DNA of 64,000 nucleotides from CALAED01 sp035765195 (lineage in GTDB: Bacteria; Actinomycetota; Actinomycetes; Streptosporangiales; Streptosporangiaceae), in the NCBI GenBank assembly GCA_035765195.1, contig DASTYC010000038.1:620001-684000 (forward strand), given 5' to 3'. Below, one piece after another: positions 26,570 through 36,211 of the stretch (position 1 is its first letter; every line of letters starts with the position of its first letter). Under the pieces are notes generated by a model that worked only from the letters and a program-made list of their open reading frames with translations, searched no databases and was not told the origin of the DNA. Both the position numbers and the translations under genes were made by a program.

Positions 26570-27076
26570 ATGGATACCACCCAGCTGCGCAGCGCCTACC
26601 ACGACTTTCTCGCCGTCGCCGAGGCCGGCGGATTCGGCCCGCCGCCCCCGGGTGAGTGGGACGCGGAGCATGTGCTCGCGCACGTCGCGGCGGTCGACGC
26701 GAGCGTCGCCGCGGTCGCCATGTCGGTCGCCTCGGGGCAGCGGCCCAGCTACGACAACCGCACCGGGCTCGACCCATGGAACCTGCGCCGCATCATCGCC
26801 GCGGCCGGCGGCGACCTGCCGGGCCTGACGCGGCGGGTCCGCCGGACGGGCGAACTGCTCTGCGCGATCGCCGAGGAGCTCAGTGAGGACGATCTCGCCG
26901 TCCAGCTCGCGACCTTGATCATCTCCAACGACGAGGTCGTCGTCGATCAACCGTGGACGCTGGGCGTGCTGGTCGGCGGCATCGGCCGCGTCCACCTGCC
27001 GGGCCACGCCGAGCAGCTCGGCGCCCTGCGCGCCCCGCGGGGCACGGCGACGAGCCGACCCGCGGCCGAGGTATAG
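26570..27076 (+). CDS. DinB-like/mycothiol-dependent-fold hypothetical protein
   Basis: 168 residues. The helical pattern with GEWDAEHVLAHVAAVDASVAAVAMS near the N-terminus resembles the DinB four-helix bundle, whose metal site uses His from such a helix. There is also PWTLGVLVGGIGRVHLPGHAEQL near the end. The metal ligands are not fully clear, so enzymatic activity is uncertain. Start ATG 26570 has only a weak ribosome site. It is convergent with the GAP1-like gene. Confidence 0.6.
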   Translation: MDTTQLRSAYHDFLAVAEAGGFGPPPPGEWDAEHVLAHVAAVDASVAAVAMSVASGQRPSYDNRTGLDPWNLRRIIAAAGGDLPGLTRRVRRTGELLCAIAEELSEDDLAVQLATLIISNDEVVVDQPWTLGVLVGGIGRVHLPGHAEQLGALRAPRGTATSRPAAEV

Positions 27077-27122
27077 GCGATACCGGAACGCGCGCGGCCG
27101 CCGGGAGGAGTTTCGCGGGCGG

Positions 27123-29690
27123 CTACTCCTTGGCCTCCGCATGGTCGCCGCCGCCCCGGCGCAGCTTGCCCCTGATGCCGTGGCCGCGACGCCGCCCGCC
27201 GCCCAGCTTCTTGGCCTCCGCGTCGAGCTCGCCGATCTTCTGGCGGAGCCCGTCGATCGTCACGGCGATGTCTTCGTCGTCCCACGCGACCGGGTTGATC
27301 CGATTGAGGACCGCCAGCCTCCGGGTCTCCTCCTCCAGTGGCCGCAGGAACGTCCGGAGATACAGATGCCGGAAGTCGCGGGCGATCTCGGGGCCGAAGA
27401 GGCCGGTGCACAGCTCGCGGACGAGCACGAACTGCCATTCCTCTGCGGTCTGCATCGCCACCGTCCTGCTCGTCAGCGCGGGGACCATCTGGCCGACGAC
27501 CTCCAGCGCGGTGGCGGCGTCCGCGATCTTCCCCTCCTTGACGAGCCGCCGGCACGCGGCGTCGGCGGTCCCCCGGCCCTCGCAGGTCGCGACGATTACC
27601 GCGAGCGCCTCGCCCGCCGGGCCTCCGTCGCCGAACAACCGGGCGACGGGCGGGCGCCCCGCCGGCGGCGGCGCCACGACGGGCCGCGCCACCTGCGGGT
27701 TCGCCTCGGTGCGCCGGCTCTTGTCGCGGCTCGCGTCGAGCGCCCTAAAGATGGTCGGTTCGCCGGCGGGAAACAGCGCATGCATGAGATCGCGGACCTC
27801 GGCCTCGCGCTCGGGGCTCTCCTGCCAGCGTTGCGCCCTCAGATAGTCGGCCAGCCCGCGTGTCATCCGGGCCTTGCCCGGCCAGTCGAGCAGCCAGGCC
27901 TGGATGAAGCCGTCTCGATAGGCCGGCCACTGCTCCCGGACGATCTGGCTCATCGAGGAGGGCTTGCCGCCGGTCATCAGCAGCAGCACATCGAGCTTGC
28001 CGCGGACGTCGGGCTCCTCGGGATCGAGCGCGTCGAGTTGCCTGCTCCAGTACGTATCGTGGCCCGGCGGCCGGAAGCCGCCGCCCGACGCGAGCCAGCT
28101 CACGAACCCGTCGATGACGAACGGCATCTGCCGGCGGCGGCTCGCGATGGCGAGGACGGCGGGAACGCAGCTGTGACCGTGGGCGAACAGGGCCCCGAAC
28201 GCGTACTCGTCGACGCGCTCTCGTCGCAGCCCGGCCGCGACGTCGATGGGGCGCGCCAGTTCCTCCGGCAGCCCGGGGCGGACGAGCTCGAGACCTTTGG
28301 CCAGCCCGGCCTCGTCCTCGGCCGTGGCGAGCTCGACGATCAGCGCGAGCGCGACCGGGATGTTCTGCCGGAGAGTTCCGAGGGTCTTCGGGTAGCCCTG
28401 CGGGTCGGCCATGACGTTCGTCACGAGCAACCGCGCCGCCGCGTTGAGCCCGTTCTCCAGCTCGGTATGGCTCAACGACGGCTGAGTGACCAGACCGCGC
28501 AGGAACCAGTCGGCGTGACCGCACCGGGCCGCCTGCTCCACGACGCGCTGCAGCCGGACGTTCGCCGGGGACCACAACAGCGTGATCGCCATCTCCTGGA
28601 GCGGCGCGAGCAGGGTGGACAGCTCGCTTTTCGGGAGCCGCTCGAGGGCCTTCTCGATCACCGTCAGGTCGGCGTCGCCACCCGTCTTCATCAGCTTGAC
28701 CAGCAGGTCACGGCTGGTCGCCGGATCGAGGTCAGGGTCGTCGAGCCCCTCGCGTAGATCGCTGACCGTGTAGGTGCCCTGGCGGAGCCTGGACCTGCGG
28801 TCGAGACCACGGCAGATCCGTTGCAGGACCTCGATGGCCGGCGCCTGGCCGTCGAAGGCGCGCGGCTCGACCTCCAGGGCGAACGCCTCGACGAGTTCGG
28901 CCGGGCGATACCGGTCGAGCGCCTGGCCGAGCAGCTCGAAGTATCGGCGTTCTTCGGCTTGGGCCGGCCCCACGGGCTCGGTCTTGCCCTCCCAGCGCAG
29001 CGCCGTCACCACCCGGTCGGACTCGTCGTCGGCCTCGGGCGGCGTCCGGGCGAAGAACAGCCGCAGCGGATGCAAGGTGGCGCTGTTGGCCCACGTGCTC
29101 AGCGTGAGCTTCGCGCGGTATCCGTAGGGCAGGAGCGCGGCGACGGCGTCCAAGAACCCCAGCCGTTCCTCCGGCGACGTATGTTCCGCCTGGGTCACGC
29201 AGACCCGGCGGCCCTTGGTCAGCAACAGCGCCGCCGCGTACAGCGCGTCGGCCCGGAACGTCGCGATGTCGGCGACGATCCGCTTCGCGGCGAACGGCCC
29301 GACGTCAAGGGAGATCAGCGGTCCGCCGCCGCTTTCCGGCAGCGGGATCGTGTGCAACGCCTCGTACAGCTGCAGGTACGACACCGGTTGCCCGGCCAGC
29401 GCCGCGTAGGGGAGGCAGAAGTAGGACGTGGGCGCGATGTTCCTGCCGACCCCGTCCTTGTGCCGAGAGTACTTCTGGATCGCCAGGCCGACGTAGGGCG
29501 TCCCCTCGATGTCGACCCGGCCGACGGTCAGCCGCGGGAGGGCGCGCTCGCTGTCGGGCGAGCCCGGAGAAAAACGCGTGATCAGCCGGTTGAAGTGGTT
29601 CGCGCGGAGCTGACCGTCGCTGCAGCTGAGCACCGCGTAGTCGGCCCGCGCATCGGGCCGCTCGCTCCACAGCGCCCACTGGGCCTCCAT
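27123..29690 (-). CDS. large GTPase-associated (GAP1-like) protein
   Basis: 855 residues from the ATG at 29690; an ATG at 29699 is equally possible. The N-terminal part (about 1-220) opens EAQWALWSE and has GQLRANHFNRLITRFSPG and TSYFCLPYAAL. This resembles the N-terminal domain of proteins that accompany GTPases in proposed NTP-dependent conflict systems (GAP1 family; from memory). The middle and C-terminus are helical, with a Pro-rich linker near 630 and a basic tail. It starts about 24 nt after the GTPase stop, so it is the third gene of that operon. Its biochemical role is unknown. Confidence 0.7.
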   Translation of the reverse strand: MEAQWALWSERPDARADYAVLSCSDGQLRANHFNRLITRFSPGSPDSERALPRLTVGRVDIEGTPYVGLAIQKYSRHKDGVGRNIAPTSYFCLPYAALAGQPVSYLQLYEALHTIPLPESGGGPLISLDVGPFAAKRIVADIATFRADALYAAALLLTKGRRVCVTQAEHTSPEERLGFLDAVAALLPYGYRAKLTLSTWANSATLHPLRLFFARTPPEADDESDRVVTALRWEGKTEPVGPAQAEERRYFELLGQALDRYRPAELVEAFALEVEPRAFDGQAPAIEVLQRICRGLDRRSRLRQGTYTVSDLREGLDDPDLDPATSRDLLVKLMKTGGDADLTVIEKALERLPKSELSTLLAPLQEMAITLLWSPANVRLQRVVEQAARCGHADWFLRGLVTQPSLSHTELENGLNAAARLLVTNVMADPQGYPKTLGTLRQNIPVALALIVELATAEDEAGLAKGLELVRPGLPEELARPIDVAAGLRRERVDEYAFGALFAHGHSCVPAVLAIASRRRQMPFVIDGFVSWLASGGGFRPPGHDTYWSRQLDALDPEEPDVRGKLDVLLLMTGGKPSSMSQIVREQWPAYRDGFIQAWLLDWPGKARMTRGLADYLRAQRWQESPEREAEVRDLMHALFPAGEPTIFRALDASRDKSRRTEANPQVARPVVAPPPAGRPPVARLFGDGGPAGEALAVIVATCEGRGTADAACRRLVKEGKIADAATALEVVGQMVPALTSRTVAMQTAEEWQFVLVRELCTGLFGPEIARDFRHLYLRTFLRPLEEETRRLAVLNRINPVAWDDEDIAVTIDGLRQKIGELDAEAKKLGGGRRRGHGIRGKLRRGGGDHAEAKE

Positions 29691-29713
29691 CCGCACCATC
29701 CCCTGCGACCCCC

Positions 29714-30742
29714 TTACCGGGACACCACGTCGCCGAGCCACAGCAACGGCTCGAGGACGTTGATCGGATGAATGTCTCCGCGGATCACGGTGCTCTTCTC
29801 GCTGTCCGGCACCACGTTCCGGAAGTTGGCCCGCCGGAATCGGGTGGCGCCGGGAGGAACATAGAAGCCGATCGACGACGTGGCGAAGTAGCGGACCCGG
29901 TCTTCGTGGAAGTACCTGCGGATGGAGTCATGGACCTTGAGGGCGCTGCGGGTCGGGGACGTGCTGCCCAGTTTCAGGTACAGCTCCTCAGTCCGGCCGG
30001 GAACGACCCGGGGAAACAAGTAGGGATCTTGTGTATCGGCGGTCAGGTAGCCAAGCTCGTCGGCGGTCCTGAAGACCAGCGGGTCATCCAGCTTGGTGAT
30101 GCAGACCGCCAGGTAGTGCGGCAGGTGAGTGTCGAACGTGCCGTTCTTGTCGCAGATATGGGCGATGTTCTGCAGGGCCCACTGGAAGTGCTGGAAGTCG
30201 TCGCCGTCCTCGAGCTTGCGGTCCGAGCGCTCGCGCAGCGGGTCGAAAAGGTAGACCAGCCCATCGCAGGCGGCGAGTTCCTCGATGAGCTGATCCGCCT
30301 CGGTCTTCGGCGTCTTCATGGCCCTGGTCTCGCCGAAATCGAGGTTGAGATCGTCGGCCCTGTCCATTCCCGCGAGCAGCCGGCCCTGGGCGTCGATAAG
30401 ATCGAGTCGAAACCGGAGCGGCACCGTTTCCTTCTTCTTTCTGAAGCGCCGGCCGACGATGCGCTCGGTCTGTCCGACCATCGTCCAGCTCAGCTTCTGG
30501 ATGCCCTCGGTCTTCTTCGGGAAGACATGGTGCTGGGTCATGCTCTTGGTCATCTCGGTGAGAAAGTCGACCGAGGCCCGGTTGTCACCGATGATCCTCC
30601 AGTCCGCGGTGTTCTCGGTGACGGCCACGTAGAGCGCGGCGAGAAAGGAGGTCTTGCCGCTCCCCGAGGCGCCCCAAAGACCGATCTTGCGCTCTTTCCT
30701 CGGCGACTCGGCCTCGTCCGGCACAACCGTTTGAGAGCTCAC
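29714..30742 (-). CDS. P-loop GTPase of a GAP1-type conflict-like system
   Basis: 342 residues. Walker A is GLWGASGSGKTS (about 21-32), a switch-II-like region LIDAQGRLLAG, and the base-specificity motif ITKLDD (about residue 215, NKxD-type). No membrane segment. The long, divergent region between the P-loop and TKxD suggests a regulatory TRAFAC-type GTPase rather than a translation factor. It sits between the zinc-ribbon/vWA-like gene (10-nt gap) and the GAP1-like gene in one operon. Confidence 0.8.
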   Translation of the reverse strand: MSSQTVVPDEAESPRKERKIGLWGASGSGKTSFLAALYVAVTENTADWRIIGDNRASVDFLTEMTKSMTQHHVFPKKTEGIQKLSWTMVGQTERIVGRRFRKKKETVPLRFRLDLIDAQGRLLAGMDRADDLNLDFGETRAMKTPKTEADQLIEELAACDGLVYLFDPLRERSDRKLEDGDDFQHFQWALQNIAHICDKNGTFDTHLPHYLAVCITKLDDPLVFRTADELGYLTADTQDPYLFPRVVPGRTEELYLKLGSTSPTRSALKVHDSIRRYFHEDRVRYFATSSIGFYVPPGATRFRRANFRNVVPDSEKSTVIRGDIHPINVLEPLLWLGDVVSR

Positions 30743-30752
30743 GACTACCTCG

Positions 30753-32543
30753 TCATTCTGCGGGTTCCGGCAACGGGAAGAAAAGCCGTTGGGAGGGCGG
30801 GATCAAAAGGCCTGCCGCCGTCGCGAGCTTACGCGGGTCGGTCAGGTTCAGCTGGTGCAGCGCGGTCTTGCCGAGCTGCCTCCAGGCGAAGTTGTAATGC
30901 TTGGCGGAATCCAGCACGGCCACTGAGGTCAGGCCGCCCGGACGGTGACGGATACGCCTCAGGAGCGATCGCCAGTCGTACTCGAGCGGGCACGGGATCT
31001 CGCCGTCCGGTTCCTCCGCGGGCGGATGCGGAGGCCGTGCGCCCACGGTGAGCAGGACGACCTTGCGGCCCGGCGGGATCCGGCCCACGCGCCGGGCGAT
31101 GACGTGCAGCGCGTCCTCGATCGGCGCGGCCCGCACCGGGCCCGGCTCGAACGCGCGGAATCCGTCGAGCGACCGCTGCGCCTCATCGGGCGTGTCCAGC
31201 CAGCGGCCGTACACGACCCTGTCGTGCTCCTCGCCGACCCGGAACCGGTGGGCGCGATAGCCGACGACCGCGACGCGGGATCTGCCACGCTCGGGATACT
31301 CGGTCCGGAGCAACTCGACCAGCTCGCTGACGAGCGCGCGCCTGTCGTCGAACCTGTCGGCGCCGAGATCGAGCGCGCAGATCAGGTCGAAGTCCCCCAC
31401 CGGCGGGATGAAGCGCCGCGGCAGGCTCGCCACGAGCTCTGACCAAACACGAGAGTCCGGCACGACGCCGGCGGGCTCGCTGAACTTCACCCGGCCCGGG
31501 CCGGCCAGCACCGCGTGGAGGCGGTGCGCACCCGGCCGCAGCCGGACCGAATCGATCGACACCGGCCGGGGCCGCGTGTTGTCGTGGCCCCAGCTGACCA
31601 CGGCGAGCACGAGGCCGTCATCGAGCGTGTGAGCGCACCGAATGGTCAACGCCTGCTCGGCACCCACCGGAGCCCCCGCCTCGAACAGCCGCTCGCTGCG
31701 CAAGACGATGCGCCCGTTCTTGGGGACCACGTGGGCGACGACCAGTTCGAGCCGGCCGCGCAGCGCCGCCGTCGTGTTCATCTGGGACACCAGTTCCCCG
31801 ACCAGCTCCGCCGCGTCCACGTCGACGACACGCGACCGTACGGCGTCCGGGGCCCGGCGGGCCAGCACCTCCAGCCCGTGCTCGGGAACCGGCCAGCCCG
31901 GGACCGCGCACACCAGGATGGGGTCGGCGCCCGGGATCGCCACGCTCTCCGGCACGGTGCGCTCCAGCTCCGCCCAGAGGGCGGCGCGGTCCACGCCGCC
32001 GAACCCGCCGGCGAGCCGGAACAAAAGCTCGTCGGGAGATTCCGCGGCCAGCATCGGCGCCAGGTCGATCCAGCGGACGACCGGGCCGCGGTCCACCCTG
32101 CGCATGCCGGACGGCTCCGCGCTCACGACGGTGGTGGTGGTGATGCCGCGGCTCCCGACCTCGACCACGCTGAGCCGCCCGGCCTCGGGCCGCGTCTCCA
32201 GTCGCCGCCTGATCGTCTCGCGCAGCCGGTCGGCCGTGTCGAGCGTGTCCGCGGCGACCGTGGCCCGCCGCAGCGCGGCCGTCCACTCGGCCTCGTCGGG
32301 CCGTCCGCCGCGGATGAACGGCAGATCACGGCCGTCCGTCGGAGAGATCCGGGCCGCCGCCACGCTGTCGTACCCGCGTTGCGCCCGCTCCAGTTCCTTC
32401 GCGAAGTGGCGCTCGCGGCTCTCGGCGTCGCCGCCCGGCCACGCCGCCGCGGTCAGCGGCCAGCCGCATTCCGCGCAGGTCGCCAGCGCACCGGCGGGGG
32501 AAAAGCACACCGGGCAGGGGACGGTCGTTTCGTACCGCGGCAT
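30753..32543 (-). CDS. zinc-ribbon protein with C-terminal vWA-like domain
   Basis: 596 residues. The N-terminus has a CPVC...CAEC zinc ribbon (Cys 10, 13, 23, 26). The middle region is of unknown fold with beta-rich parts, and the C-terminal third (from about residue 385) looks vWA-like: DLICALDLGADRFDDRRALVSE followed by RVAVVGYRAHRF. The metal site is not the classical DxSxS. Start: AAGGA about 8 nt before the ATG. It heads the operon with the GTPase and the GAP1-like protein. Possible role as a sensor or scaffold, by inference. Confidence 0.65.
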   Translation of the reverse strand: MPRYETTVPCPVCFSPAGALATCAECGWPLTAAAWPGGDAESRERHFAKELERAQRGYDSVAAARISPTDGRDLPFIRGGRPDEAEWTAALRRATVAADTLDTADRLRETIRRRLETRPEAGRLSVVEVGSRGITTTTVVSAEPSGMRRVDRGPVVRWIDLAPMLAAESPDELLFRLAGGFGGVDRAALWAELERTVPESVAIPGADPILVCAVPGWPVPEHGLEVLARRAPDAVRSRVVDVDAAELVGELVSQMNTTAALRGRLELVVAHVVPKNGRIVLRSERLFEAGAPVGAEQALTIRCAHTLDDGLVLAVVSWGHDNTRPRPVSIDSVRLRPGAHRLHAVLAGPGRVKFSEPAGVVPDSRVWSELVASLPRRFIPPVGDFDLICALDLGADRFDDRRALVSELVELLRTEYPERGRSRVAVVGYRAHRFRVGEEHDRVVYGRWLDTPDEAQRSLDGFRAFEPGPVRAAPIEDALHVIARRVGRIPPGRKVVLLTVGARPPHPPAEEPDGEIPCPLEYDWRSLLRRIRHRPGGLTSVAVLDSAKHYNFAWRQLGKTALHQLNLTDPRKLATAAGLLIPPSQRLFFPLPEPAE

Positions 32544-32940
32544 CGGTCGGTTCCTTGTGGTCGTTCGGGGGTCGACAAGAACCTGGCTCGGGGGCTGTCA
32601 AGGGTCGCGCGGCGCGAGTCCCGGCACCGTGAGATCCCACCGCTTAGACGAAGAGGTCGTCGCACAGGTTCTCTCGCCGCCTTCTCCGCCGCCGCACCAA
32701 AATGATCGAATTATAAGGGACCCCCGGTTCTGCGGCTGTGTCACATTACACACAGAAAGGGAGTTATACACATGATGCCAGGTCTGTCCGGATTCGCCCC
32801 GGGAGCGGCCCTTTACCCGGCTCGCGAAATACGGCAGAACCAAACGCATCGATGCACCATCTAAGCGGATAATATTCAGCTGCGCCTCCAACGTCAGGTT
32901 CTGGGCGACACCAGGCGATCACCCTCCCCGGGAGAGCGAT
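32544..32940. other. divergent intergenic region with promoters and a possible 30-codon ORF
   Basis: 397 bases between two divergent operons, locally AT-rich. Candidate -10 boxes are TTATAC near 32764 and GATAAT at 32868-32873. A short frame at 32772-32864 (ATG, 30 codons, ends TAA) has AAAGGGAG about 9 nt upstream and could be a leader peptide for the DUF4407 operon. No family match is recognised. Confidence 0.35.
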
Positions 32941-34473
32941 GTGAGACGATTTCTGATTTGGCTTTCCGGTGCCCGTCCCGATCTTCTGGACCGAGCCCGC
33001 GGCGACAAGGCGAAATATGAGGGCGTGGGCGCCGCGATCTTGTTTACCGCGATCCTCGCGGGCGTGTCGATGACCTTCGCGCTGAATACGGCGCTGAATG
33101 TCGTTCTACCTTTGGCGATCTTGGCGGGAGCGGCATGGGCGGCGGGCATCATGCAGCTCGACCGCTGGTTGGTGGTCTCCATTCAGCGGCGCGAAAAGCC
33201 CTGGCAGAACCTCTTCATGGCGTTGCCGCGTTTGTTCCTCGCCCTGCTGTTCGGGGTCGTCATCTCCACGCCGCTCGTGCTCCAGGTCTTCCGCCCCGAG
33301 ATCGAGGCCAAGGCGGTGGAGATCCGGCAGCGCGACGCGGACGCGTTCCGGCAACAGCAGCAGACCGGCGCGGTCGGCAAGACCGTCGGCCGGCTCACCG
33401 CCCAGCGCGACGCCCTCCAAAAGACGATCCAGACCGGCGGCGACGTGCCGCAAAACCCCGAGGCCGATCCCAAGATCGTCGGTCTGCGCAGCCAGCTGTC
33501 GCGGGCGCAGAGCACCGCCGCCAAGGCGTACAAGCAATGGCAGTGCCAGCTGTACGGGCCGTGCAAGCCCACCGGCAACGGTCCGCTGGCCAAGGCCGAC
33601 GAGCAGGCCTATCGCGCGGCCCAGCGGCAGGTCAACAACATCAACCGGCAGATCGAAGACCGCAAGTCGCAGCTCACCTCCAACGACCAGAAGAGTCGCA
33701 CCCAGCGGGTCGCCGACGCGAAGGCGCTCTTGCCGCAGGTGGAGAGCCAGCTCAAGGTCTACAGCGACCAGCTCCAGGGCCTGCAGCGGAACTTCGAGGC
33801 CAAGAACCGCGGCTCAGCGGGACTCCTCCTGCGGCTCGAGGCGCTCGACGAGGTGGCGGAGGAGGACAGCACGCTGAACACCGCGCGCGAACTGCTGATG
33901 CTCCTCATCACCGCCATCGAATGTCTGCCGGTGCTCGTCAAGCTGCTGCTCACCTTCGGTCCGATGAACAGCTATGAGCGGTTGCTGGCGGAGGCCGAGG
34001 CCGTCGAGACCAAGGAGGCGATCTTCGCCATTCACGCGCGAACACGCGGCAGCGAGGACAGCGCCCGGAAGGTGCTCGACGACATCTGGGGCCCGCCCGC
34101 GGAGAGCGGCGACCATGTCCGCACCGCCCGGCTCTCGGCGGACGGCGACATGAACGAACCGGACGAGCCCCCCGATGAGGCCGCCTTCCGGTGGGAAGAC
34201 GACGCGCTGCGCCGCATGCCCGACGGCAACGTCCCCTGGTCTTGGACCGGCGACGAGCACGGAGTGAAGGACGACGCCCGTTGGGCGAACGACGCTTCGT
34301 GGACCGGCGACCCCTCCTGGGGCGACAACGACGCCCGTTCCGCGCACGACCGGCCGCGCCCGCCAGCCGGGGCCGTGCCGGCCAGGACCGCGACGCCCGG
34401 CCCGGCCGCCGGCGCCGACGGGGAGGTCGCGGCCCCCGCCGACGATCTCCTCGACTTCGACGAGGAGGACTGA
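32941..34473 (+). CDS. DUF4407 membrane protein with coiled-coil
   Basis: 510 residues from GTG 32941 (GGGAGAG upstream). Helices lie at about 30-50, 55-72 and 92-113, then a long charged outer or cytosolic region (about 118-320) with Gln/Lys/Arg heptad-like patterns. Another helix (about 315-345) and a low-complexity acidic/Trp-rich tail (about 390-510, WSWTGDE, WANDASWTGDPSW) follow. This is the DUF4407 layout. The kinase gene follows 39 nt after its stop, so the two probably work together at the membrane. Confidence 0.8.
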   Translation: MRRFLIWLSGARPDLLDRARGDKAKYEGVGAAILFTAILAGVSMTFALNTALNVVLPLAILAGAAWAAGIMQLDRWLVVSIQRREKPWQNLFMALPRLFLALLFGVVISTPLVLQVFRPEIEAKAVEIRQRDADAFRQQQQTGAVGKTVGRLTAQRDALQKTIQTGGDVPQNPEADPKIVGLRSQLSRAQSTAAKAYKQWQCQLYGPCKPTGNGPLAKADEQAYRAAQRQVNNINRQIEDRKSQLTSNDQKSRTQRVADAKALLPQVESQLKVYSDQLQGLQRNFEAKNRGSAGLLLRLEALDEVAEEDSTLNTARELLMLLITAIECLPVLVKLLLTFGPMNSYERLLAEAEAVETKEAIFAIHARTRGSEDSARKVLDDIWGPPAESGDHVRTARLSADGDMNEPDEPPDEAAFRWEDDALRRMPDGNVPWSWTGDEHGVKDDARWANDASWTGDPSWGDNDARSAHDRPRPPAGAVPARTATPGPAAGADGEVAAPADDLLDFDEED

Positions 34474-34512
34474 GTCCGGACCGCACGTGAACGTGACCTG
34501 GAGGTGGTGGGC

Positions 34513-36192
34513 GTGACGGGATCCAACGCCGCCGAGCGCTACGAGATAGTCAAGCGGCTCGGCGAAGGCGGTATGGGCAGCGTCTGGCTCGCCTGGGACA
34601 CCCTCCTCCATCGCCATGTCGCGATCAAGAAGATGCGCATCGGCCGCGTGCCCGCGGAACACAACCGGGCGGTGTCCGCCGCGCGGGTGCTGCGGGAGGC
34701 GCGCGCCCTGTCCCGGCTCAGCCATCCGAACATCGTCGGCGTCATCGAACTGCTCGAGCGCGACGAAGGCCCGTGGATCGTCATGGAGTACGTCGAAGGC
34801 CGCTCGCTGGCCGACTGGATCGCCACGTGGCCGGCCAGGCTGACCGAGGACAAAGTGGCCGAGATCGGATTGACCGTGCTCGATGCGCTCAAGGCCGCGC
34901 ACGCGTCGGGGGTGCTCCACCGCGACGTCAAGCCCGCGAACATCCTCATCAAGGACATGCCGGGGTCGCTCACGTCGCGCATCCGCCTGGTGGACTTCGG
35001 CAACGCGGCCATGGAGGGCCACGACCTGACGACGCTGGGCAACGTGATCGGCACCCTCCCCTATGTCGCGCCCGAACGGTTCAACCGTGCGACCGGGCCT
35101 GCCTCGGACCTGTGGTCGCTGGGTGTGACCCTCTACGAGGCGGCGGAGCGGCGCCTGCCCTTCCAGCGCGAGGACCAGATCCTGGTCTACAAGGCGATCT
35201 TGGACGAGGCGCCCGATCAGATGAAGCGCGCCCCGCTGCTTGCTCCCCTGGTCTCGCGGCTCCTGGAGAAGGATCCCGCCAGGCGGCCGCGGCCGGACGA
35301 GGTCACCCTCATGCTGCGGCGGGTGATCGCCTCCCGCCGCGAGGTGCGTGACGAGCACGAGGCGCGCGACAGGCGCGACGGGAGGGTGCGCCCGTCCCCC
35401 GCCGCCCCGAACGACGACGCCCCCGATGGTCCGCCGCCCGCCCCTTCGGGTGCTTCGGGGCCTGCGACCGGTTTCGCCGCGGTCGCGGCGCTCAGCCCCA
35501 AGGAGGCCGCCGCCGTTCTCCGCAAGCAGGGACCGCGGCAGGCAGCGCTGCTCCTCGGGCGCATGGCGACCAGGGACCCCCGCGGCGTGACCGCGACGTT
35601 CAGGGTGATGGACGACGGTTTCGCCGCCGAGTTGCTTCGGCAGGCGGAGCCGGCGGCCGCGGCCATGATGCTGCTTGGCCTGCCCGCGCAGCACGGCGCG
35701 CGGCTGCTCGTTCAGGTGTCGCAGGTGTCGCCGCCGTCTGCCACCGGCATCATCATGGCCCTTCCGGCACGGGACGCCGCGACCGCGCGGCTCATGAACG
35801 CCTTGGCCCCGGGCGACGCCGCGCGGCTGCTGAACGACACGCCCCCCGAGCATGTCGTCGCGCTGACGGCCCCGTACGACAGGCGGCGGATCACCGCGGT
35901 GCTGGCCGAGATGAACCCGCGCAAAGCCGCCGGCGTGCTGGATCTCGCGCCGGCCGACCCGCGGGCGGCCGTCACGGTGCTGCGGGGCCTGCCCGGCAAT
36001 CGCGTCGGGCTGGTGCTCGACCGGATGGACGCCGCCCGGGTGGCGGCGATCCTTCAGGTCGAGCCTGCGGCGGACTCCCGGTTCCTCAAGCTGATGCGGC
36101 CAGAGGCCGCCTGGGAGGTGATCGAGCAGATGGACCGGCCGGGCGGCCCGGGCGGCCCGGGCGGCGCGGACGGCGCGGACGCAGGCCCGTGA
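34513..36192 (+). CDS. Ser/Thr protein kinase fused to MgtE-N-like repeats
   Basis: 559 residues. The kinase domain (about 10-280) has RLGEGGMGSVW, VAIKKM, HRDVKPANIL (about 136), VDFGNAAM and YVAPERF. After a Pro-rich linker the C-terminal half (about 318-545) is a superhelix of repeats such as SPKEAAAVLRKQGPRQAALLL, APGDAARLLNDTP and NPRKAAGVLDLAP, very like the cytosolic N-domain of MgtE magnesium channels. There is no membrane segment. The GTG 34513 is chosen for GGAGG 8 nt upstream; GTGs at 34504 and 34507 overlap that site. It probably acts with the DUF4407 protein. Confidence 0.8.
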   Translation: MTGSNAAERYEIVKRLGEGGMGSVWLAWDTLLHRHVAIKKMRIGRVPAEHNRAVSAARVLREARALSRLSHPNIVGVIELLERDEGPWIVMEYVEGRSLADWIATWPARLTEDKVAEIGLTVLDALKAAHASGVLHRDVKPANILIKDMPGSLTSRIRLVDFGNAAMEGHDLTTLGNVIGTLPYVAPERFNRATGPASDLWSLGVTLYEAAERRLPFQREDQILVYKAILDEAPDQMKRAPLLAPLVSRLLEKDPARRPRPDEVTLMLRRVIASRREVRDEHEARDRRDGRVRPSPAAPNDDAPDGPPPAPSGASGPATGFAAVAALSPKEAAAVLRKQGPRQAALLLGRMATRDPRGVTATFRVMDDGFAAELLRQAEPAAAAMMLLGLPAQHGARLLVQVSQVSPPSATGIIMALPARDAATARLMNALAPGDAARLLNDTPPEHVVALTAPYDRRRITAVLAEMNPRKAAGVLDLAPADPRAAVTVLRGLPGNRVGLVLDRMDAARVAAILQVEPAADSRFLKLMRPEAAWEVIEQMDRPGGPGGPGGADGADAGP

Positions 36193-36211
36193 CCGGGCAC
36201 GCCGGAGCGGG

